A DNA stretch of 64,000 bases, taken from CAZMGV01 sp964565925 (lineage in GTDB: Bacteria; JAGRBM01; JAHCIT01). The stretch is from the NCBI GenBank assembly GCA_964565925.1, contig CAZMGV010000022.1, positions 1 to 64,000 of the forward strand. The letters run 5' to 3'. Shown piece by piece: positions 55,895-63,024 of this stretch; the first letter of the stretch is position 1, and each line of letters starts with the position of its first letter. A program made the position numbers and the translations under genes. A model generated the notes under the pieces. That model was not told the origin of the DNA. It did not search any database and was given only the letters and a program-made list of their open reading frames with translations.

Positions 55895-56350
55895 ATGAAA
55901 GACGGCACACGCAAAAAGTCTGTACAGATCATCAACAAGATTCTGGAGATGGAGCTGGCCGGATCGATTCACTACACCCATTACTCATTCATGGTCTACG
56001 GCTATAACCGGATTCCTATCGTAAGCTGGCTGCGGGGGCAGGCTGCCGAATCCCTCAAGCATGCCGAGACGGCCGGGGAGCTGGTGACGACGCTCGGCGG
56101 CCATCCGTCGCTCGGCATAGGGCCGCTGCTCGAAACCCAGAAGCACGATATCGGCGATATCCTGCGCGAGGCGCTGGGCCATGAACGCGCCACGCTGAAG
56201 CTCTACGAAGAGCTGCTTAAGGCAGTCGAAGGCGAAGATGTCATGCTCGAAGAATATGCACGGGAGCTGATCTACACGGAGACGATGCACCTGGGCGAAG
56301 TGGACAAGATGCTGCGCAAGCCCGGAGATATCGACCGGTTCGAAAAATAG
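55895..56350 (+). CDS. Bacterioferritin-like (ferritin superfamily) protein
   Basis: A 151-residue four-helix ferritin-like protein. Carboxylate and His positions are E18/E20 (helix A), E52xxxH56 (AESLKHAE, one residue longer than the ExxH of classical bacterioferritin), E97 and E129xxH132 (TETMH). No haem-ligand Met at the usual bacterioferritin position is evident. GGHPSLGIGPLLETQKHDI is characteristic of a bacterioferritin-like subfamily. It probably stores or oxidises iron in the cytoplasm. The ribosome site is GGAGG at 55883-55887. It lies beside the isc operon, which fits iron metabolism. Confidence 0.82.
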   Translation: MKDGTRKKSVQIINKILEMELAGSIHYTHYSFMVYGYNRIPIVSWLRGQAAESLKHAETAGELVTTLGGHPSLGIGPLLETQKHDIGDILREALGHERATLKLYEELLKAVEGEDVMLEEYARELIYTETMHLGEVDKMLRKPGDIDRFEK

Positions 56351-56391
56351 GAGGGGGCGGACAGAGAAGCCGCTCACGAAGCCGCAGCTCG

Positions 56392-56410
56392 AAAAAACGC
56401 GGTTTCCGCG
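56392..56410 (-). terminator. Rho-independent terminator of tRNA-Leu
   Basis: On the minus strand: stem CGCGG/CCGCG (56410-56406 and 56402-56398), loop AAA, then six U residues (56397-56392), starting 23 nt after the tRNA 3' end. The plus strand reads out of the same stem into GGATTTT, so it may also end the ferritin-like transcript. Confidence 0.7.
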
Positions 56411-56432
56411 GGATTTTGTATTCGTCGATAGC

Positions 56433-56516
56433 TGGTGCGAGAGAGGGGACTTGAACCCCTACGCCTTACGGCACAGGCTTCTAAGACCTGCATGTCTGCC
56501 ATTCCATCACTCTCGC
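56433..56516 (-). tRNA. tRNA-Leu (anticodon UAG), CCA encoded
   Basis: An 84-nt type II tRNA. Acceptor stem GCGAGAG/CTCTCGC is perfect (5' end at 56516, discriminator A at 56436, encoded CCA at 56435-56433). The anticodon loop CUUAGAA carries UAG. A long variable arm (GCC-GTAA-GGC) and a T arm AGGGG-TTCAAGT-CCCCT are present. Reads CUN leucine codons. Confidence 0.95.
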
Positions 56517-56957
56517 GTTTGACCCGCTGCATCATTATGAAGAGAGCTGGCCCGTTTTAGGTGCGGCCCCGGGCCGGTGCCCGCATCGTTGATCAGATGG
56601 GTGATCGGTGGCTCCAACCTTTGTAAGGGAAAGTGCCTGCCAAATCCAGTGGCAGATTCCGGCGCATCCTTGAGGTGGCAGGTGCGGGAGGCTGATCGCC
56701 GTGGGATGCCCCCGGCTGAATACGGCTCATCTGGATTGTGTCTAACCTGCTGAAATATATGTGATTATCGTCAGCCTGGGCCGGTAATATTTCAATCAAA
56801 GCCTTTTCCAGTCCTATCTTGACATCGGGCTCCATAGGCACCATTTTGATCTCGGACGCTTCTGGTCGGGTTTCAGCTCCAGGACGGGGTTGGGGCCGGA
56901 AGTGAAGGTAGTGGTCGGGGCAGTGCCCATTATCGGGCGGCCGAGGAAAGAACGGAC
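56517..56957. other. Intergenic region upstream of iscR
   Basis: A 441-bp region containing the 5' flank of tRNA-Leu (minus) and the leader of the isc operon (plus). A TTGACA box at 56819-56824 is the best promoter element. An 83-codon minus-strand frame (56593-56844) has no ribosome site, no recognisable motif and no partner, and I do not call it. I could not find a convincing IscR binding site. Confidence 0.45.
56819..56847 (+). promoter_or_regulatory. Candidate isc operon promoter
   Basis: A perfect -35 hexamer TTGACA (56819-56824), a 17-nt spacer and a weak -10 CATTTT (56842-56847). It would give a leader of about 100 nt before the iscR ATG at 56958. Confidence 0.35.
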
Positions 56958-57452
56958 ATGTTCCAGTTCACCAAAAAGACCGAATACGCGATCATCGCGC
57001 TCAAGCACATCGCCTCGCAGTCGGACGGGACGTTTTCCAGCGCGCGGGAGATCGCCGACCGCTATCACCTGTCGTTCGATCTCGTGTCGAAGATCATGCA
57101 GAAACTCAAGCGCGAAGGTTACGTCGAGAGCCACCAGGGGATTCTCGGCGGCTACAGCCTCTCGGCAGATCTGAACAAGATTTCGCTCGCCCAGTTCGTG
57201 GAAGCCATGGACGGTCCGCTCGGCATGATCGAGTGCGCCCGGCCCTCGGGCCAGGACAACGCCGGGGCCCAGACCTGCATCCAGTTCAACTACTGCACCA
57301 TCGTCGGCCCCATGCGCCGGCTCAACGGCCGGGTGAAGCAGGTGCTCAAGGCCACGACGCTCGGCGAGATCTTCAGCGAAGTGTCGGACCCCCTGAAAGA
57401 GGGCCAGCGCCCTGAAATCACAGTCCTTCCCGCCGAAGCCAAGGCCAACTGA
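56958..57452 (+). CDS. iscR: Rrf2-family regulator IscR
   Basis: A 164-residue Rrf2 protein controlling iron-sulfur cluster genes. The winged helix spans about 1-75 (MFQFTKKTEYAIIALKHIA, SAREIADRYHLSFDLVSKIMQKLK, GILGGYSLS). Three Cys for a cluster are C93, C107 and C113; the first spacing is 13 residues rather than the 5 of Escherichia coli IscR (C92, C98, C104), so the cluster loop is longer. First gene of the isc operon, with 26 nt to iscS, hence probably autoregulated. Confidence 0.88.
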   Translation: MFQFTKKTEYAIIALKHIASQSDGTFSSAREIADRYHLSFDLVSKIMQKLKREGYVESHQGILGGYSLSADLNKISLAQFVEAMDGPLGMIECARPSGQDNAGAQTCIQFNYCTIVGPMRRLNGRVKQVLKATTLGEIFSEVSDPLKEGQRPEITVLPAEAKAN

Positions 57453-57478
57453 AAGCGACCCAGAGGTAACTGTTTGTC

Positions 57479-58723
57479 ATGCCGGAAATGAAGACACTGG
57501 AAAACGGAGTGCGGGTGCCGGTCTACATGGACTATCACGCGACGACTCCCGTCGATCCGGAAGTCCTCCAGATCATGCTCCCGTATTTCACCGACGAGTT
57601 CGGCAACGCGGCGAGCCGCAACCACCCTTACGGCTGGGCGGCGGAGGCGGCCGTCGAGAAGGGCCGCGAACAAGTCGCGGCGCTGATCGGCGCGAGCTCG
57701 AAAGAGATCGTGTTCACCTCGGGCGCCACCGAGTCCGACAACATGGCCATCCTCGGCGTCGCGGAGATGTACGAGGAAAAGGGCAAGCACATCATCACGA
57801 CGAAGATCGAACACAAGGCGATCCTCGACCCGTGCAAGTATCTTGAGAAGAAGGGCTGGCAGGTCACCTACCTCGACGTGGACAAGACCGGTCGTGTCGA
57901 CCTCGAGCAGCTCAAAGGCGCCATCCGCCCCGACACGATCCTCGTTTCGATCATTTTCGCCAACAACGAGATCGGGACGATCCAGGACATCGAGGCGATC
58001 GGCAAGCTCTGCAAGGAAAAGAAGATCCTCTTTCACACAGACGCCGTGCAGGCGATCGGCAAGGTGAAGGTGGACGTGGAGCAGATGGGGATCGATCTCC
58101 TGTCGGTCTCCGCCCACAAGATGTACGGCCCCAAGGGGATCGGCGCCCTGTATGTGCGGCGGCGCAACCCGCGCGTGCGCGTGGCCCCGGTCCTTCACGG
58201 CGGCGGTCACGAACGCGGCATGCGCTCGGGCACGCTGAACGTCCCCGGCATCGTGGGTCTGGGCGCGGCGGCCGAAAAATGTTCGCGCGTCTGGGAAGAA
58301 GAGAGCGGCCGCATCAAGAAGCTGCGCGACCGGATGTGGGACAGCTTCCGCAAGGAGCTGGACGAGATCCACCTGAACGGCCACCCGGTCCACCGGCTGC
58401 CGAACAACCTCAACATCTCGTTCGCCTTCGTCGAGGGCGAATCGATGATGATGGCGATCAAGAACGTGGCCGTGAGCTCGGGCTCCGCCTGCACCTCCGC
58501 CAGCCTCGAGCCCAGCTACGTGCTCCGCGCGCTTGGCGTGGGCGAGGAACTGGCCCACAGTTCCATCCGGTTCGGGCTCGGACGCTTTACGACCGAGAAG
58601 GAAGTCGAATACGTGACGCACGAGGTGGTGGGCGCCGTCAAACGCCTGCGGGACCTCTCGCCGCTCTACGAAATGCACAAGGAAGGCATCGACCTCAAGA
58701 CCGTCCAGTGGTCCGGCCACTGA
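57479..58723 (+). CDS. iscS: Cysteine desulfurase IscS
   Basis: A 414-residue PLP enzyme that removes sulfur from cysteine as a persulfide for cluster assembly. MDYHATTPVDPEV start, the EHKAILDP His region, the PLP lysine K214 in SAHKMYGPKG, and the mobile loop SSGSACTSASLEPSYVLRALG with catalytic C338 are all present (group I loop). Length fits E. coli IscS (404). Followed 25 nt later by iscU. Confidence 0.97.
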   Translation: MPEMKTLENGVRVPVYMDYHATTPVDPEVLQIMLPYFTDEFGNAASRNHPYGWAAEAAVEKGREQVAALIGASSKEIVFTSGATESDNMAILGVAEMYEEKGKHIITTKIEHKAILDPCKYLEKKGWQVTYLDVDKTGRVDLEQLKGAIRPDTILVSIIFANNEIGTIQDIEAIGKLCKEKKILFHTDAVQAIGKVKVDVEQMGIDLLSVSAHKMYGPKGIGALYVRRRNPRVRVAPVLHGGGHERGMRSGTLNVPGIVGLGAAAEKCSRVWEEESGRIKKLRDRMWDSFRKELDEIHLNGHPVHRLPNNLNISFAFVEGESMMMAIKNVAVSSGSACTSASLEPSYVLRALGVGEELAHSSIRFGLGRFTTEKEVEYVTHEVVGAVKRLRDLSPLYEMHKEGIDLKTVQWSGH

Positions 58724-58748
58724 AACTGGCCGCTAAAAGGAACAAGTC

Positions 58749-59138
58749 ATGGCATACAGCGATAAAGTCATCGATCACTTCGAGAACCCCCGCAACATCG
58801 GCGCGCTCGACAAGGGCGACGAGAACGTCGGCACCGGAGTCGTGGGCGCGCCCGAATGCGGCGACGTCATGAAGCTCCAGATCAAGGTGAAGGACGGAAA
58901 GATCGAGGACGCCAAGTTCAAGACGTTCGGCTGCGGCAGCGCCATCGCCAGCTCGTCGCTCGCCACCGAGTGGGTGAAGGGCAAGACGGTCGAGGACGCG
59001 CTCAAGATCAAGAACACCGACATTGTGAACGAACTGGCGCTCCCGCCGGTGAAGATTCACTGCTCGGTGCTCGCCGAGGACGCCATCAAGGCGGCCGTGA
59101 ACGACTATCTGAAGAAGCAGGGCAAGGAACAGGCCTGA
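58749..59138 (+). CDS. iscU: Fe-S scaffold protein IscU
   Basis: A 129-residue scaffold on which clusters are built. Cluster ligands C37, C62 and C105 with D39 are present, as is the LPPVK motif (98-102) that HscA binds. N terminus YSDKVIDHFENPRNIG is diagnostic. Ten nt separate it from iscA. Confidence 0.97.
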   Translation: MAYSDKVIDHFENPRNIGALDKGDENVGTGVVGAPECGDVMKLQIKVKDGKIEDAKFKTFGCGSAIASSSLATEWVKGKTVEDALKIKNTDIVNELALPPVKIHCSVLAEDAIKAAVNDYLKKQGKEQA

Positions 59139-59148
59139 GGATTCCGCG

Positions 59149-59484
59149 ATGAGCGATAAAGTCATTACCCTGACGGAAAAGGCGATCGAGCAGGTGAAGC
59201 ACCTGATCCAGAAGGAAAATCTGGGCGAAGTCGGCCTGCGCGTGGCAGTGGTCGGCGGCGGCTGCTCGGGCATGAGCTACCGGCTCGCCTTCGAGAAGGA
59301 GCCCAACTCCTACGACCGCGTGCAGGACGAGCCGGGCCTGAAAGTCTTTATCGACCCCAAGAGCTCGCTCTATCTGAACGGCATCCAGCTCGACTACACG
59401 GACGGGCTCGAGGGAATCGGTTTCACGTTCCAGAACCCCAACGCGTCCAAGAGCTGCTCCTGCGGCGAATCGTTCGCGGCATAG
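59149..59484 (+). CDS. iscA: A-type Fe-S carrier IscA
   Basis: A 111-residue A-type carrier. Cys39 in GGGCSGMSY and the C103-x-C105 pair (SCSCGESF) are the three conserved cluster ligands. It transfers clusters or iron to targets. Its stop is followed by a hairpin-rich element that separates it from hscB. SufA or ErpA are alternatives, but the operon supports IscA. Confidence 0.93.
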   Translation: MSDKVITLTEKAIEQVKHLIQKENLGEVGLRVAVVGGGCSGMSYRLAFEKEPNSYDRVQDEPGLKVFIDPKSSLYLNGIQLDYTDGLEGIGFTFQNPNASKSCSCGESFAA

Positions 59485-59489
59485 GAATA

Positions 59490-59586
59490 CTAACCCCCGG
59501 CCTGCCGGCCACCCCCTTCCAGGGGAAGGGGCAGGCGAAGAGGGTCCCCTTCCTTTGGAAGGGGATGCCCGAAGGGCAGGGGTTAG
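59490..59586. repeat. 97-bp hairpin-rich inverted-repeat element
   Basis: The element is bounded by perfect 8-bp inverted ends CTAACCCC (59490-59497) and GGGGTTAG (59579-59586). Inside are four hairpins: GGCC-TGCC-GGCC (59499-59510), CCCCTTCC-AGG-GGAAGGGG (59513-59531), TCCCCTTCC-TTT-GGAAGGGGA (59545-59565) and GCCC-GAA-GGGC (59567-59577). The CCCTTCC-N3-GGAAGGG core also occurs at 12-28. It has no coding capacity and sits inside the isc operon. Likely a REP/MITE-like palindromic element; it could reduce or pause transcription into hscBA. Confidence 0.75.
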
Positions 59587-59597
59587 TCGAGCATAGA

Positions 59598-60290
59598 ATG
59601 ACCCCCTCACCCGCCAGCCAGATTCTCTCCTGCCAGTTCTGCGGGAAACCCGTGACGGAAACCGACACGTTCTGTCCGGCCTGCGACGGCGTGCAGCCGG
59701 TCAGGGGGCACGAGGACTACTTCACGGTTCTGGGGCTGCCCCGGTCGCTCGATGTCGATTCGAAAGCAGCCGAGGCGCGGTTCTATGAGCTGTCCCGCAG
59801 GCTCCATCCCGACAGGTTCGGCCGCAAACCCGAACAGCTGGAGAACGCCATGCAGCGTTCGGCGCTGCTCAACGACGCCTACCGGGCGCTCCGCAGCGCC
59901 GACACGCGCCTCGACTATTTCCTGGACCTGGAAGGCCGTGAACTGGGCGCCGATCCGGGGGCCGAAGCGAAGGCCAAGGCGCAGGTTCCGGCGGAACTGG
60001 CGGAAGAGTATTTCGAGCTGCAGGAGGCGCTCTCCGAAGGGGGCGCAGGGGACGCGCTGAAGAAACTGTCGGCGCGCCTGGACGAAATCGGGCGGGAAAA
60101 CACGGCGAAAGTCGAATCGGTCGCCAGGCGCTGGTCGGAGGCGGGCCTTGGCGACGGCGCAAGGCGCGCGGGTGCGGCGGAACTCAGGAAATCGCTGCGG
60201 CGCGAGCTTCAGCAGGTGAAAACGATGCGCCAGTACCTGATGCGGATGCGCGAAGATATTGAACGCCGCACCGGTGCTGCGGCAGGATAA
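59598..60290 (+). CDS. hscB: Co-chaperone HscB with N-terminal zinc-ribbon
   Basis: A 230-residue J-domain co-chaperone that presents IscU to HscA. Residues 12-29 carry a CxxC(x10)CxxC knuckle (C12, C15, C26, C29), as found in human HSCB but absent from E. coli HscB. The J domain follows (about 39-110) with the HPD triad at 70-72 (RRLHPDRF), then the C-terminal helical IscU-binding bundle (LAEEYFELQEAL...). Start at the ATG at 59598; an in-frame ATG at 59565 falls inside the palindromic element. Next is hscA, 17 nt downstream. Confidence 0.9.
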   Translation: MTPSPASQILSCQFCGKPVTETDTFCPACDGVQPVRGHEDYFTVLGLPRSLDVDSKAAEARFYELSRRLHPDRFGRKPEQLENAMQRSALLNDAYRALRSADTRLDYFLDLEGRELGADPGAEAKAKAQVPAELAEEYFELQEALSEGGAGDALKKLSARLDEIGRENTAKVESVARRWSEAGLGDGARRAGAAELRKSLRRELQQVKTMRQYLMRMREDIERRTGAAAG

Positions 60291-60307
60291 GGCAAGAAGG
60301 AAGCACA

Positions 60308-62233
60308 ATGGCACGTCCCATCATGATCGATATGTCGGCCGTCAAGGGGAAGCGCGAGAAGGCTCCCATCGTCGGTATCGATCTGGGCACGACCAACAGC
60401 CTGGTCGCCGTGTCGGACCAGGGCGGTCCGCGCATCCTGGTGGACTGCGACGGCCAGCCGCTGCTCCCCTCCATGATCGCCTTCACGGGCGACGGGATAA
60501 TGATCGGCGAGCGCGCCAAGGCGCAGCGGCTGCTCAACCCCGAGCTCACGCTCTTTTCCGTCAAGCGGTTCATGGGCAAGAGCTACGACGAGGTGAAGGA
60601 GTTCGTCCCGGGACTGCCCTACAAGGTCGAACCCACCGGCAAGGAGATGGTCAACTTCAACGTGGGCGGCCGGAAGATCAACCCGGTCGAGGCGTCGTCG
60701 CTGATCCTGGCCGAACTCAAAGACCGCGCCGAATCGGTGCTCAAGCTCCCCGTTGAAGACGTGGTCATCACCGTCCCGGCCTATTTCAACGACAGCCAGC
60801 GGCAGGCGACGAAAATCGCCGGTGAGATCGCGGGCCTCAACGTCGTCCGGATCATCAACGAGCCGACGGCGGCGGCGCTCGCCTACGGCCTCGACAAGAA
60901 GAAGCAGGGGCTGATCGCCGTTTACGATCTGGGCGGCGGGACGTTCGATATTTCCGTGCTGAATCTGAAAGACGGCGTCTTCGAGGTGAAATCCACCAAC
61001 GGCGACACGCAGCTGGGCGGCGACGATTTCGACAACGCCTTCGCGGCTTTTATCAACGCCGAGTGCCAGCGCGAGACGGGCAAGGATCTGCTGGCCTCCC
61101 CGGTCGGGCGCGCCGTGCTGAAAGCCGAATGCGAGCGGGTGAAGATCCGCCTGTCGGAGGAACTGGGCGCGGTCCTCGAAGTGAAGGTGGGCGATCTCAC
61201 CTACCGCCGGTCGGTCTCGCGCAGCGAGTTCGAAACTATTATCCGGCCGATTGTCGAAAAGACCATGCGGATCGTCCACGCGGCGCTGGCCGACGCGGGC
61301 GTCTCGCCCAAACAGATCGACGAAGTGGTGATGGTGGGCGGCTCGACCCGCGTGCCGCTCGTCCGCAAGGCGGTGGCCGACTGGTTCGGCCGCAAGCCCC
61401 ATACGGAACTGAACCCGGACGCCGTCGTGGCGCTGGGTGCCGCGGTGCAGGGCGAAATACTTTCCGGCGGCCGCGACGACCTGCTGCTGCTCGACGTGAT
61501 TCCGCTTTCCTTGGGTATCGAGACCATGGGCGGCGCCATGGCGAAGCTGGTCCACCGCAACACGACCATCCCGTCGCTCGCGAAAGAAAATTTCACGACC
61601 TTCATGGACGGCCAGACGAAGGTCGCCATCAACATCTATCAGGGCGAGCGTGAGCTGGTTCAGGACTGCCGTTTGCTGGGCAGGTTCGACCTCGCCGATC
61701 TGCCGCCGCTGCCGGCCGGGGTGCCGCGTATCGAGGTGTCGTTCCTGGTCGACGCCAACGGGATCCTGAAGGTGACCGCCAAAGAGCTGCGAACCGGGCG
61801 CGCCGCGCAGATCCAGGTGGAACCGGCGTCGGGACTCGACGAAGGCGCCATCGAGAAGATGCTCTCCGACTCCATTGCCAATGCCGAGGCCGATCTCGAG
61901 ATGCGGCAGTTACTGGAAGCCAAGATCGAGGCCGAGACCATGATCCGCGCCACCGAGAAGGCGCTCGCCAAAGGGAACGTGAAACTGTCGCCTATGGACA
62001 CGATGCGTATCCAGCAGGCGCTGCTCACCACAAAGGCGGCGGCGCAGGGGATGGACCGCAATATGCTCCAGGCCTGTACGCAGGAGCTGGACCTCGCCAC
62101 CCACGGGCTCGCCGAAGAGCTGATCAATACCTCCATCCAGAGCGCGCTGGGGGGCCAGTCGGCCGAGGCGCTCGCGACCACGAAGGTTGTAAAGGAAGCG
62201 GACGAACTGGGCGGCCACACGCCCAAGACCTGA
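60308..62233 (+). CDS. hscA: Hsp70 chaperone HscA for Fe-S cluster biogenesis
   Basis: A 641-residue Hsp70. ATPase domain: GIDLGTTNSLVAV (about 23-35), the INEPTAAALAYG block, LGGGTFDISVL and GGSTRVPLVR. Substrate-binding domain: DVIPLSLGIETMGG, NTTIPSLAKENFTTF, GERELVQDCRLLGRF and the C-terminal lid. HscA uses ATP to release clusters from IscU. Shorter lid and position after hscB distinguish it from DnaK. No ferredoxin gene follows, unlike in E. coli; the strand switches. Confidence 0.93.
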   Translation: MARPIMIDMSAVKGKREKAPIVGIDLGTTNSLVAVSDQGGPRILVDCDGQPLLPSMIAFTGDGIMIGERAKAQRLLNPELTLFSVKRFMGKSYDEVKEFVPGLPYKVEPTGKEMVNFNVGGRKINPVEASSLILAELKDRAESVLKLPVEDVVITVPAYFNDSQRQATKIAGEIAGLNVVRIINEPTAAALAYGLDKKKQGLIAVYDLGGGTFDISVLNLKDGVFEVKSTNGDTQLGGDDFDNAFAAFINAECQRETGKDLLASPVGRAVLKAECERVKIRLSEELGAVLEVKVGDLTYRRSVSRSEFETIIRPIVEKTMRIVHAALADAGVSPKQIDEVVMVGGSTRVPLVRKAVADWFGRKPHTELNPDAVVALGAAVQGEILSGGRDDLLLLDVIPLSLGIETMGGAMAKLVHRNTTIPSLAKENFTTFMDGQTKVAINIYQGERELVQDCRLLGRFDLADLPPLPAGVPRIEVSFLVDANGILKVTAKELRTGRAAQIQVEPASGLDEGAIEKMLSDSIANAEADLEMRQLLEAKIEAETMIRATEKALAKGNVKLSPMDTMRIQQALLTTKAAAQGMDRNMLQACTQELDLATHGLAEELINTSIQSALGGQSAEALATTKVVKEADELGGHTPKT

Positions 62234-62259
62234 CCCGGTCCAATACGATCCCGGGAAGC

Positions 62260-63024
62260 CTAGATTCTGTCGACCAGCTGCGGATGCCTGCGGCTGTAGT
62301 AGAGCACGCCGAGCATGAGCAGCCCGCCGTTGACGAACAGCGCCGCCGCCCATACCTCGGGCGGCCCCACGCGGCCCTCGATCACGACGAGCCGTCCGAG
62401 CACCGCCCACTGCGCCAGCGGGTTGAACCCGAGCGAGGCGGTACCCAAAACCCCAGGCAGCTTGTCCTGCGGATAGAACACCGGTGACAGGAACAGCCAC
62501 GCCTGCAGCGCCCAGTGGAGCAGCGGCTGCAGCTCGCGCCGTTCCGTAAAGATGGCCGCCGCCAGAAGCGCCATTCCGGCGAGTCCGGCCGCCTGGACGG
62601 CCAGCACCACCGGGAACAGGATCATCGTCGGGTGAAACCGGCCGAAGAAGCAGAGCAAGACGATTCCCGCCGCCGAGGCGATCAGCTGCGACAGGAACGC
62701 GGGGCCCATCGGCACGAGCGGGATCACGTATTTCGGGACGGCGAACGAGCGGATCAGCGAGGCGCGTTCGAAGAAGCTCACGCTCGCCCGCATCACCGAC
62801 TCCTGCGCGCACAGATACGGCAGCAAACCCAGAAACAGCGCCGAGATGTATCCCGTGAACCCGCCGCCGCCGAACCGGACGTCGAGGATCCCGAAAAACA
62901 CGCCGGTCATGAACGCGAGATACAGCAGCGGCTGCAGGACGACCCACACCTTCGCGGCGGCGCTCCCGCCGTAACGGACCTTCAGGTCCGTCAGCACAAG
63001 CGTCCGGTAGATATGGGCGGTCAT
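62260..63024 (-). CDS. ABC-2 type polysaccharide exporter permease (Wzm-like)
   Basis: A 254-residue membrane protein with six hydrophobic segments. The opening LVLTDLKVRYGGSAAAKVWVVLQPLLYLAFMTGVFFG is typical of Wzm/KpsM/TagG permeases, as is the WLFLSPVFYPQDKLPG loop. Start at the ATG at 63024, which overlaps the ATPase stop (ATGA); the longer frame is antiparallel to the ATPase. With the next gene it would export an O-antigen-like polysaccharide across the inner membrane. Confidence 0.88.
   Translation of the reverse strand: MTAHIYRTLVLTDLKVRYGGSAAAKVWVVLQPLLYLAFMTGVFFGILDVRFGGGGFTGYISALFLGLLPYLCAQESVMRASVSFFERASLIRSFAVPKYVIPLVPMGPAFLSQLIASAAGIVLLCFFGRFHPTMILFPVVLAVQAAGLAGMALLAAAIFTERRELQPLLHWALQAWLFLSPVFYPQDKLPGVLGTASLGFNPLAQWAVLGRLVVIEGRVGPPEVWAAALFVNGGLLMLGVLYYSRRHPQLVDRI

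Noticed and set aside
56593..56844. 83-codon minus-strand frame upstream of iscR
   Set aside because: No ribosome site, no motif, and it overlaps the likely isc promoter; not supportable as a gene.
59565..59597. Earlier ATG for hscB
   Set aside because: It lies inside the palindromic element and adds 11 residues with no family similarity; the ATG at 59598 directly precedes the zinc knuckle.
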